Assembly (NCBI GenBank): GCA_027596945.1
Contig: JADGJH010000723.1
Location: 1-14,974 of the forward strand
Direction of reading: 5' to 3'
Source: Physocladia obscura
Lineage: Eukaryota; Chytridiomycota; Chytridiomycetes; Chytridiales; Chytriomycetaceae
DNA length: 14,974 bases
Part shown: positions 6,768 through 14,974 of the stretch, in pieces
Layout: each line of letters starts with the position of its first letter
Numbering within the stretch: position 1 is the first letter of the stretch
Notes under the pieces: model-generated
What the model saw: only the letters and a program-made list of their open reading frames with translations
What the model was told of the DNA's origin: nothing
Databases searched by the model: none
Translations under genes and position numbers: made by a program

Positions 6768-9746
6768 TCAATCAAAATTGTGAATAATCCAGTCTTTCAA
6801 GCAATCGCGTTCACGATCCACCAATGCTGTCTTATTTCGCACGGTTTCAAATGACTGTTCTCGAGAAAATGTAAATTCTGCAAGAGCTTTCTTGTGCCGT
6901 TTGAGTAAGTCTTGGTCCATCCCGTCGCCTTCAACCCAGTTATAAACTTTTCTAATCACGTCTTCTCCCAGACATGAACTAACACAAGCATCAAAAATTC
7001 CTCCTAGCATTCTTCCATTACCCTCAAACTTGTTCATTAATTGTACCCAATGTTCGAAAAACCACTGAAATAGTTTTTCTCGCCATTTTCCAACGGCAGC
7101 AACGCCCAAAAGTGGAACTGAAAAATCTTGACTCCTCACAATAGCCAGATCAAATACAAGCTCATTCAAAATCCAATCAACTTCTTTTTCCGAGTCAACA
7201 CTCCCAAGAATAGAAAGAACGCGAGTCTTTTCTTGCACCTGCGCTATGTCTGTGTACCACTTCAAAATTGCATCCACAACTGTTCGAGCTTCTTCTGGAC
7301 CAGTTACATTCGCTAATACACTTCCAAATGCGATCGTTCGTAGCTCCGGGTCCAAAGCATTACTGTTTTCACCGCTAATGACTTTCACAAACCGCGACTT
7401 GAGTTCGCTGATAACTGCTCTATCATTACAGCTGCTGCAGATACTGATAACAAGACCACGTCTGAGTTTGTCAAAGTATTCTTCATTAGGAGGATACTCG
7501 AAGCCATCTAGTTTTGGAGCAAACACTTTGAGGCCAAGTCTTTTTAATCCACTTTGAACAAGCTCTTCGGACTCACGGTATGCCATTGACCGAATTGATG
7601 ACAGAGTTGTGGCGATTTGGTTCAAAACATGGTAGTCTGTTTCATGTTCAAGAGCGAGAATCATATCTAAAATGACAGAAATTTTCAGTTTTCCAGCAGT
7701 TACAAGCGCCATTGTGTCATTGAGAAACATGATTCGATCAGCAACAGAAAAAAGCTCCGACTGCGATTTTAGAATTTTACAAACGTCATCAAGCTGCTGT
7801 TGCTGATAAGCTACGCGATAAACACCAGAAGATTCAAAATTCAGCTTCCAGAAGGAGTCTTTAGCCGATGCATTACTGTATGGAAACGTCACAGAACCAG
7901 TTTTTCCATTTAAAACATGCTTTGTTGGGCCAATTTTTCTTGTCAAGTGTGAAACAATAGCCAGTGGAACCCACCACACAGTTTCATTATCATAATTATC
8001 TCCAAACGTATTATTTCCCGAAGAAATAAATCGCGACTGAGACAGATCAATTGTCATGGTCTGATTGTCAGAATTATAGTATTCAGCATCAACAGTTATG
8101 AGAGGGAATCCAGTTTTCTTGGTCCAGTTATTCATTAATTTTGACACATTCACACCAGAAGACAGTGATAAATGCTTCCAAAGATCAGCAGTAACTGCAT
8201 TTTTATACTTGAATTCTTGCAAATATGAACGAACGCCATCCATAAAAACTTGCGTACCCAAAAAGTCATTCAGCATTCGGATCACTGATGCCCCCTTCAA
8301 ATAACTGATCGCGTCAAAAATTTGCCCAATCTCTGCTGCTGATTTGACAGGAACTTCGATAGGGTGTGAGCTTTTCAAGCCATCAAGTTGTAAAGCGCCG
8401 GAAAACGATCCAGTGATGAAATCAGTCCAAACATTCCATTCCGGAAATAGGAAGTCAGTTATTTGCCATCCAACAAATGTTGCAAAACCTTCGTTCAGCC
8501 AAATGTCATTCCACCATTCCATTGTTACCAGATTCCCAAACCACATATGAGAAAGTTCATGGCAAACTGTGGAAGCAATCATTTTTTTTGCTTGGGATGT
8601 TGCACTTGCTTCATCACAAAGTAGTGCATCATTTCGATAGGTGATAAGTCCCCAGTTTTCCATAGCGCCAAACGCAAAATCTAATGAATGTGGAATAAAA
8701 ATAAAATATTAATAAACAAATATATATAAAAAATCAATAACCAGGAACAGCTAGAAAATCGCTTTTCGGCAGCGGAAACGCTTCATTAAAATATTCCGAT
8801 AAATACTCAAGCGATTTAACTGCAACATTCAGAGCAAAACGGCCTTGACTAACATTTCCTTTTCTCTAATTAAATTAACAAATAAATATAAAAAATATAA
8901 AAACCTTTAGTTGTATAAACTCTGACTTTGATTGGAATTACACCATCTGGTTTTAAAGGCGACGCAACTGCCTCAATAAATTCCAGCTCGCCTACTGCGA
9001 ATGCAACAAGCTTGTTCAAAGTATAAATATTTATTTGAGTACGACAAAACGAATTTTTATCAAGCGAAAGCTCACGTAAGTTGACATGGGAGGAGTTCGA
9101 GCAAACGTTACTTTTTTGACCTTTTTATCAATAGCCAACATTGGCAATGAGTAATATAATGTACTAGTCACACTTGTATTGGCCAGAACCGTCATATTCT
9201 CGTTCACAACGAGCGAGAAATCAAAAGTTGCTTTATGCGCAGGCTCATCGAAACACGGAAATATTTGGCGGCAATCAGTTGGACAGCATTGCGTGACGAA
9301 AAGCGTTTTTTGCATACCATCCCGATCCGTGTAAGTACTTTTATAAAATCCTGCCATCGAAGCATTCAAAATGCCCGTAAAAGTAATTCGCACAGCTATT
9401 GCTGATTCAGACTAATGGCGATTGGATAACATAATTAAATATCGGGTCAGATCAAAATAATAATAATAATAATAATAACTGTAATGCGGAATGGAAAGAG
9501 TAGAGTAACAAGCTCTATCTCAGCATTCAAACTAATTTCTGCAGCCGGAATATATTTAATTGGTTCTGATAACTGTGTAAGTGAAGCTGAATGAATGATC
9601 AAGTTTTTTGCATTCAAGCTGAGTGAAAAAGTTTCTTCCAATCTTGTAGCTAGGTCTTTTGCTGCCGCATAGGTTAGATTTATTGTTACGCTTCCGTCAA
9701 ACACTGCTGCGTCCGTATTGAGGCTAAGTTCGACTTCATAATGCAT
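6768..9746 (-). CDS. M1 family zinc aminopeptidase (APE2/AAP1-like)
   Basis: Removes N-terminal residues from peptides; without a visible signal peptide it is probably cytosolic. Exons: 9746-9480, 9411-9076, 9010-8905, 8858-8742 and 8680-6768. Introns are 46-68 nt, and each junction restores family sequence (for example MSTY-LVAF, TTKGNVSQGRFAL and AVPDFAFGAMENWG). From ATG 9746 the product is 912 aa, typical of the family. Motifs include CFDEPAHKATFDFSL, GAMEN near residues 280-284, zinc ligands in HELSH (316-320) with the third ligand Glu at 339 in WLNEGFA, and the ISYLKGASVIRM segment with the catalytic Tyr. The long last exon also covers the C-terminal helical domain. The first intron carries an (ATT)n tract beginning at its donor. 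The 5' end is uncertain: 9746 is the first in-frame ATG, yet the frame is open upstream to TGA at 9915-9917 and includes VQKLPNN, which resembles the usual N terminus. Confidence 0.9.
9456..9476. repeat. (AAT)7 microsatellite in aminopeptidase intron 1
   Basis: Seven AAT units on the plus strand, read as ATT on the coding strand. They directly abut the splice donor, which reads GTTATT, so the repeat array begins inside the 5' splice site. Confidence 0.9.
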
Positions 9747-10193
9747 TATGAACAATCTCGATTTCTTGATTTCTTTTTGAGAAACACAAAGTGCTGAAGC
9801 TGGAATGCAAGTCACCAGAGAGTTCGTCCAAGCTGCTGAATCTTGTAAAAAGGATTCACAGGGACTTGGAAAAATGGAAGAAGAGTTGTTAGGCAGTTTT
9901 TGGACCTCTTCTAGTCAGGACTGTTACTGGATCGATGAAATCCGTTGTCTCCAAGTCTACTCATCCAGACGAAACTCAGTTATTTTACATTTCAACGGCC
10001 GTAAATGATTACTGACACGTTGATTCAAGGAGATTATCAAAATCAAAGGAGCTGTTGAGAAAATACTTTCTGATACGAATCATTTTGTTATGGCGATTCT
10101 CAGATGAATCAGTTACCTGGAAAATATGCAGTCGCAACATTCATAAAAATTAAAAATATCTAAATCTTAAATAACTTAAAACTTTCTTTATCT
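9747..10193. other. Region between argininosuccinate lyase and aminopeptidase, possible upstream exon(s)
   Basis: About 450 nt, less A/T-rich than other intergenic parts. On the minus strand an ATG at 10144 opens 28 nt ending CCAG before GTAACT (10144-10117). An acceptor CTAG (9914-9911) would join it in phase 1 to the frame EEVQKLPNN that runs into the aminopeptidase. This is a candidate first exon with a 206-nt intron, but about 40 residues would then separate LPNN from the conserved HYEVEL block, where relatives have only a few. A 67-codon plus-strand frame (9805-10008) shows no recognisable domain and I treat it as antisense shadow. Confidence 0.4.
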
Positions 10194-10198
10194 TTATT
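10193..10198 (-). promoter_or_regulatory. AATAAA polyadenylation-type hexamer overlapping the ARG4 stop
   Basis: On the coding strand the last codons read GAA TAA A, so AATAAA spans the stop codon. Whether it is used cannot be told from sequence; downstream DNA is A/T-rich, as expected for a 3' end. Confidence 0.35.
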
Positions 10199-11884
10199 CA
10201 AGTTTTCGTTTGTTATTAGCAGCAACAGAATCAACACCGTTTCCTTCACCAAGCCATTGCTTGAGTTCCTGAATCTGCACGAGCACGCTGCTCAAGGATG
10301 TACCACCATATGCATTTCGCGTTTCAACAGACCTTTCAAAGTCCCAGATGTTGGCAATATCTTCATCAAACGCAGAATGCAATGACTTAAAATCGTTAAC
10401 AGTTAATTTGTTGACAGAAATTTTACGATCTTCAGCTAATTTGATTGCTTGTCCTGCAATGTGGTGGGTTTCTCTGAATGGCACCTGTGCTATAGTTTAA
10501 CTTTCTTTTCGAAGTATAAAGAACTATTTACGCAAGCATTGCAGTATCTTTACACTTCTCACACACACACACTCTCTCTCACGCTCTCCTCTTCATTTTA
10601 ATACACGTTTTATACCTTTTTTCGAACAAGATATTCCGCAATGTCTGTAGCAAGCATGTCAAAAGACAAGCCCTTTTTCATGTTGGTTTCGTTAATTTCG
10701 AGGGTTGAAAGGACACCTGTCAGAATTTTGATGCATCCATCGAGTGTGTCAATTGAATCAAATAGGGGTTCCTTGTCTTCTTGAAGGTCTTTGTTGTAGG
10801 TGCTGGGAAGACCTTTCATAGTCATCATAAATGCTGCGTGATTACCAAATACACGACCGGCCTTTCCGCGGATAAGTTCGAGAGAGTCAGGATTCTTCTT
10901 CTGGGGCATCAGCGAGCTTCCGGTGCTGTAGGCGTCGGCGAGACGGACAAAGGCAAATTGCTGCGATGAGTAAATAATCAGGTCCTCGGAGATACGTGAA
11001 AAGTGAACCATTGCAAGAGCCGCCCAGGAGAGAAAGTCGGCAATAAAGTCACGGTCACCGACAGCGTAGAGAGAGTTCGGAATGGGTTTATCAAACGCGA
11101 GGTCTGATTAAGGTCAGTCAATTTAAAGGAGTGAAAGAAAAAGGCAAGAAACCTTTGGCCATAAACGTGCGATCGACGTTGAAGGGGTTTCCGGCAAGAG
11201 CACCAGAACCGAGAGGCAAGCGGTTGAGGTTTGCTTGAAGCTGTTGCAGTTTATCGGCGTGATGCTGCCAGGCAAACGCGTGGCCCAGCAGAAAGTGAGC
11301 CCATCTGATTGGCTGTGCGTTCTGGAGGTGAGTAAAACCCGGCATAAGCGCGTGCTTTTCTGCCAGCGCACGATTAACGCACACGCTAATTAGCTCTTTC
11401 AGAAGCCCACCAATTCGCGAACACTCGCCGCGTACAAACAGCCGCGCATCGGTCGCAACCTGGTCGTTGCGAGAGCGACCCTGTATAAAATGCATGAAAG
11501 ATGAGAAAGAATATGAATACGGAACAGAATAAACAGTTCGATAGGATAATATAAGTAACAATAACTCACCGTATGCAGACGGCCGCCAAGCGCCGAACCC
11601 ACGAGCTCGGTCAAGCGGCGCTCGTTCGCCGTGTGAATGTCTTCGTCGGAATGGTGCACAATAAACGCACCACGTCGCCACTCGTCCGCGACTTTCTCAA
11701 GCCCTTCAACCAACCAGGTTCCTTCGTCAACACTAACCACGCCGCTCAGTGCAAGAGCGCGCGCGTATGTCTGTGATCCGCGAATGTCCGCCTCCCACAT
11801 GCGCTGGTCGAATCGCATCGACGCATTAAACTGCTCCATAACTGGATCAACCTTTCCTGTGAACCGCCCACCCCAAAGTGACAT
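10194..11884 (-). CDS. ARG4: Argininosuccinate lyase, four exons
   Basis: Splits argininosuccinate into arginine and fumarate, the last step of arginine synthesis. Exons: 11884-11570, 11480-11153, 11103-10616 and 10484-10194. Introns are 89, 49 and 131 nt (donors GTGAGT, GTTTCT and GTATAA). The protein is 473 aa against about 463 in yeast and human. It starts with the family signature [10 protein letters not shown]. The active-site blocks are HTGRSRND (about residues 104-111, formed across the first intron), [10 protein letters not shown] with His156, and the fumarase/lyase signature [11 protein letters not shown] (about 276-286) containing the catalytic serine loop. [16 protein letters not shown] and [11 protein letters not shown] follow near the C-terminal part. 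No lesion is visible. Only 141 nt separate its ATG from the stop of the upstream Fyv10 gene. The stop codon overlaps an AATAAA hexamer on the coding strand, so cleavage soon after the stop is likely. Confidence 0.97.
10560..10580. repeat. Compound (CA)n(CT)n dinucleotide repeat in ARG4 intron 3
   Basis: A CA run of about six units followed by a CT run of about four units on the plus strand, inside the 131-nt third intron. This is the longest intron in that gene, and the tract accounts for part of its extra length. Confidence 0.85.
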
Positions 11885-12025
11885 TTCTTATCTGAAAGGA
11901 TTGGTCCAAACCAAGCCAAAAAAAACGAAACATAAAGGCATTTTGCATCTCCATCAAGCCTTTCGTTTTTATTGGATCGCCTTGTTGCATCACCTCCCGC
12001 ATCTACTTTTCCTTTCATTCTGATT

Positions 12026-13745
12026 TTAAATCGCAAATGCTTTGCGAGCCTGAATGAAATGAAACTGACTCCCTGTCCTGGGGCATGTCACAATACCATC
12101 ATGCTTCAACGCCATTTCCTCCAAAGCCTACAACCAAAAGAAATTTTAATCAAACATAAAATATTAAATAATAGCGATAATAATAATAATAATAATATAT
12201 GTATGTATACTTTTTGCGAATACACATATCCATTTGGCAACGCCATGGGTAAATTATCTTCATTCATAATTTCACCGCTGATTCGGCAAACCAAACACGA
12301 ATTGACATGATGCGCGTTGGGCAATTTTTCAGCCAACGCCCCGTATACGTGTCCAATACATATTGGGCACTTCACGTTTTGGTTCTCAGCCTGGTAGCAC
12401 ATAGGCGTTTTGAGTGCTGCCATTCCCGCCTGCAGCACTGTGTGTAATGTTGGTTGCGTTGTAAGAGTGTTTAGAATGCAGTTTTCAGCACGAAATTGTA
12501 TAATAAGCTGGTCCCATCTTGATTCGTCAAACATTGTCTACAAAAAGCAAAGGAAAGAACGTGGAAAAATTAAATAACACTATTGTTAACCAGCACAAAA
12601 AAAAACAAAAAACAAGAGTACTTTATATCTTCCACATAATGTATCAGGCTCAAATGCGAGCAATGCTGCAGCTACTTGCACTTCCTTCAAATGGATGTCA
12701 GAAGCGGGCGCCAAATGTTTTCTCAAATACGCAATTGCTTCAGCTGATTTCTGAACGCGAACGAGTTCCACATATTCTTGAATCCTCAAATTAAATTCCA
12801 AGTTGCTCTGAGATTATTATTATTATTTTGAACATTTCAAGACCGATCTGTCACTTTTTTTTTCTACCTTCATTTTTTTCAGAGCAGAATTATTTTCCTT
12901 GCACCACTGCAAACACTCGACACAACTGCGCCTTTCCAACGCATCTTCAATCATTTTGCTTTGTTCAAATAGCTCAACATCAACTAATTGCTATTGATTT
13001 ATCAAGTTTTATCATGTTATTATTAACAACAATAAACTAAAAAACTAGCCTGTATTCCAGCTTCCTTAGCAAGATTTTTTGCAGACTCAAAGCACCCCTC
13101 TCTGAGCATATAATCAACAAGAATACGATCGAGCTGGGTTTTGCTCCATCTTGTAAAACCAGCACTTTCCTGCGACGGTAAAGACAAAAGCTCATCCAAA
13201 TGTTCTAATCTGATTCTACTACGTTTTGCATACAATTCTTCTTCGTCTTTCGATTCTTGTATCTTTTTTGTCAATTATTCAGGAGATAAACTCATTACGA
13301 AAAGAAAACAAACGCGATTCCCAGATTACCTTCTTCTTAAGTGTCGTGAATCGACCAAGCAGCCCGTCAACAACTTTCAAAGCGTCTTCTCGAGTTGGCT
13401 TTTCGCCTTCTTTACTTTTTAATCTGTCGAGATCGAGTTTAGAAATATGGTCGTTTGCAGATGTCGCAAGAGCTGCCCATTCTTTTTCAATATGTTTCTG
13501 TGAAGTTTTGAAGGCACGTTTGAACTGTTCAAGAGGAACCTATTTGTTTGGGTGGGTGCCACCTTTCAGTTGAATGACCACATATAAATATTTTTTTGCA
13601 CACTATATAGTGCACCTTGACGAGAGACTGTTCCAGCGTAACGAGAGCTGTTTGTTATATGATCGATGAGGTATAGAGTTTGAGGAAATCTTCGGAGGGG
13701 CATGTTTTGCTCCCCACCTTCCAGTTTCTTGGTGTCTGTTGACAT
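12026..13745 (-). CDS. FYV10: GID/CTLH E3 ubiquitin ligase subunit Fyv10/MAEA (Gid9), eight exons
   Basis: Subunit of the GID/CTLH ubiquitin ligase, which in yeast marks gluconeogenic enzymes for degradation. Exons: 13745-13718, 13647-13616, 13539-13330, 13262-13050, 12990-12868, 12807-12622, 12537-12211 and 12127-12026, giving 406 aa (human MAEA 396). The N terminus reads LEQSLVKVPLEQFKRAFKTSQK. A LisH region covers about 127-160 (LDRILVDYMLREG). CTLH follows (WCKENNSALKKMKSNLEFN, RIQEYVELVR), then CRA (VAAALLAFEPDT, ALKTPMC). The C-terminal RING-like part has CPICIGHVY, HHVNSCLVCRISGEIMNE, LPNGYVYS and TCPRTGSQF. Each junction follows from paired donor, acceptor and family sequence. The junction at 13049-12991 is best read as a GC-AG intron. 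Exon 2 has only 32 nt. ATG 13745 lies 33 nt after the upstream LRR stop. Confidence 0.93.
12179..12196. repeat. (AAT)6 microsatellite in the last Fyv10 intron
   Basis: Six AAT units (ATT on the coding strand) inside the 83-nt intron 12210-12128, about 14 nt from the donor. An imperfect continuation follows. Confidence 0.9.
12813..12827. repeat. (ATT)5 microsatellite beside a Fyv10 splice acceptor
   Basis: Five ATT units on the plus strand, AAT on the coding strand, ending a few bases before the CTCAG acceptor of intron 12867-12808. The polypyrimidine tract expected next to an acceptor is thus replaced by an AAT repeat plus a short TCTC. Confidence 0.85.
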
Positions 13746-13778
13746 TTTTTCCAAAATGATATCTTTTTATTGAAGTAT

Positions 13779-14732
13779 TTACCATCTTAATCCCGGAATC
13801 CAAGAAGTCCTTGTCAACCCATCATTGTTTCTGAAATCACAAATCTGGCAATTTTCCCATCCCCACAGCGAAGGAATCAATCCCGACAAATGATTATTGT
13901 CAGCATGAAACTCTTCAATACGCACCAGCGCCTGCAATTCGCTCGGAATTCCACCGCTCAATAAATTATTATGCAAATACACATGCCGTAAATTCACGAG
14001 AGATCCAATCTCGTGTACAAGTGGCCCTTCGATCTTGTTGTTATGAAGCATCAGATGAGTAAGTTGCACAAGATATTTGATTTCGTGAGGAATAGTGCCA
14101 GTCAAAGTATTGCACGAAAGATCAAGGACTTCTAAACTTTTCAGCCCGCCAATTGCAGAGCCATCAATGCTTCCAGTCAGTTGATTTTCCGAAAGCGTTA
14201 GTTTTGTGAGTTTTACTAGCTCGTATAGTTCACGTGGGATTTCTCCAAACAATGCGCAGTTGTCTAAACTCAACACTCTCAGATTCGATATCAAATTTAT
14301 TGCACTTGGAATCTCGGCCCATAAAAACACTGTGGAATTATTGTCAAAATCATAACTGTCGTGTGACCAATTCAATTCTTCCAGATTTAACCATCGCAGA
14401 TCAACCAACGCTTGTTGGAAATGCCGGGGCCACCAGAAAAACATCATGTCCATTTCGCATCGTGGGCGACAGCAAATTTTGTTATTCTCTGAGTAGCTTT
14501 CATTGCGAACTCCGAAATGCGTCAAATTCATCTTCGCAAAGTGTTTCGTTTTCAGTGCGGATTCCAAGCTTTTGCACAATCTACAAAACTTTGACGAAGT
14601 TTGCGGGTGACACCAACTGAAGATTCGTACTATAATTTCAATGGGAAGTGAATTTTGCTTCATCGGATTCAGCGAAACCTCTCGTATAGTGTTTGTGAAT
14701 GCGCAGTCAATCATTTTTGAAATTTCCACCAT
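13779..14732 (-). CDS. F-box-like protein with plant-type leucine-rich repeats
   Basis: Single-exon frame of 317 aa ending in TAA. Residues about 29-60 (SLPIEIIVRIFSW, then CRLCKSL) resemble an F-box, the adaptor helix bundle that binds Skp1. About five or six leucine-rich repeats of 23-25 residues follow from about 150 to 300, of the plant/receptor type L-x-x-L-x-x-N-x-L-x-G-x-I-P, for example LTLSENQLTGSI, VLDLSCNTLTGTIP and VYLHNNLLSGGIP. The middle part (about 65-145) is unlike known repeats and has a cysteine-rich stretch (KICCRPRCEMD). There is no signal peptide and no membrane segment, so it is likely intracellular. A role as a substrate receptor of an SCF-type ligase is possible by analogy only. 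ATG 14732 is the first in frame; ATG at residue 24, directly before the F-box-like part, is an alternative. Its stop lies 33 nt before the Fyv10 ATG. Confidence 0.8.
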   Translation of the reverse strand: MVEISKMIDCAFTNTIREVSLNPMKQNSLPIEIIVRIFSWCHPQTSSKFCRLCKSLESALKTKHFAKMNLTHFGVRNESYSENNKICCRPRCEMDMMFFWWPRHFQQALVDLRWLNLEELNWSHDSYDFDNNSTVFLWAEIPSAINLISNLRVLSLDNCALFGEIPRELYELVKLTKLTLSENQLTGSIDGSAIGGLKSLEVLDLSCNTLTGTIPHEIKYLVQLTHLMLHNNKIEGPLVHEIGSLVNLRHVYLHNNLLSGGIPSELQALVRIEEFHADNNHLSGLIPSLWGWENCQICDFRNNDGLTRTSWIPGLRW

Positions 14733-14974
14733 TGGATTAAAAATTTTTTTTATTTTTGTCCAAAATTGGATCTTTCTGGTTGAACCTCACAAAAAAAAGG
14801 ACTCCATGTCCATTTGCCCCGTAGCAACTTGAAAAAAATCAAGAGGAAAGAAGAAAGGAAAAAAAGAAGAGAATGAAAATAAAATAAAAAGAATTATTGT
14901 GAAAAATAAGAAACACATACTTTTGTGACTCTGTCCCATTGTTTTATATTTATGATTTTTGTGACAATTTCAAA
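14733..14974. promoter_or_regulatory. Upstream region of the LRR gene
   Basis: Holds an uninterrupted 33-nt purine run at 14841-14873, which is a pyrimidine tract on the coding strand and ends in TTTTTTTCAAG, so it could be a promoter CT tract or the 3' end of a 5'-UTR intron. Downstream of it a minus-strand eight-codon upstream reading frame (14813-14787, ATG to TGA) precedes the main ATG by about 54 nt. GTGAGG at the end of that small frame could instead act as a splice donor. Confidence 0.4.

Noticed and set aside
9805..10008. 67-codon plus-strand frame between ARG4 and the aminopeptidase
   Set aside because: No recognisable domain. It overlaps the probable 5' part of the minus-strand aminopeptidase and is the only plus-strand candidate in its area.
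11637..12023. 128-codon plus-strand frame across the ARG4 start
   Set aside because: It lies opposite ARG4 exon 1 and the Fyv10-ARG4 gap, has no family features, and ARG4 on the minus strand is certain.

Overview
The window is nuclear DNA from a eukaryote, most likely an early-diverging fungus and probably a chytrid. Short GT-AG introns (about 44-131 nt) interrupt conserved fungal genes. The AT-rich intergenic DNA and a plant-type leucine-rich-repeat protein with an F-box-like start also fit a chytrid. The assignment is inferred from gene content and gene structure, not from a database match. Every gene or gene relic I could support lies on the minus strand, so transcription order runs from high to low coordinates.

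In transcription order: (1) an F-box-like/LRR protein (14732-13779). (2) An eight-exon Fyv10/MAEA/Gid9 homologue, a subunit of the GID/CTLH E3 ubiquitin ligase, starting only 33 nt after the LRR stop (13745-12026). (3) A four-exon argininosuccinate lyase (11884-10194). (4) A multi-exon M1 zinc aminopeptidase with an uncertain 5' end (9746-6768, possibly from 10144). (5) A decayed aldo-keto reductase (6669-5565) with one nonsense codon, three frameshifts and no usable start. (6) Three tandem paralogues of a multi-span membrane protein family I do not recognise: copy C broken (5099-4256), copy B intact (3942-3028) and copy A broken (2080-1195). (7) A two-exon Memo family protein (1150-171).

The housekeeping genes (Memo, argininosuccinate lyase, Fyv10, M1 peptidase) can be spliced into uninterrupted proteins of near-normal family length. 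The lesions in the membrane-protein copies and the reductase are therefore unlikely to be general sequencing error. The 1.2-6.7 kb part looks like a zone of gene duplication and decay inside an otherwise compact, conserved stretch.

The best candidate for something undescribed is the membrane family. Copy B predicts about seven membrane segments, and all three copies keep an N-terminal glycosylation sequon, a W-x-R-S-K-D motif after segment 3 and one intron at the same phase. Copy C may also have turned its second membrane segment into an intron. Two further fragments (2612-2767 and 5343-5545) look like remnants of coding sequence but cannot be firmly named.
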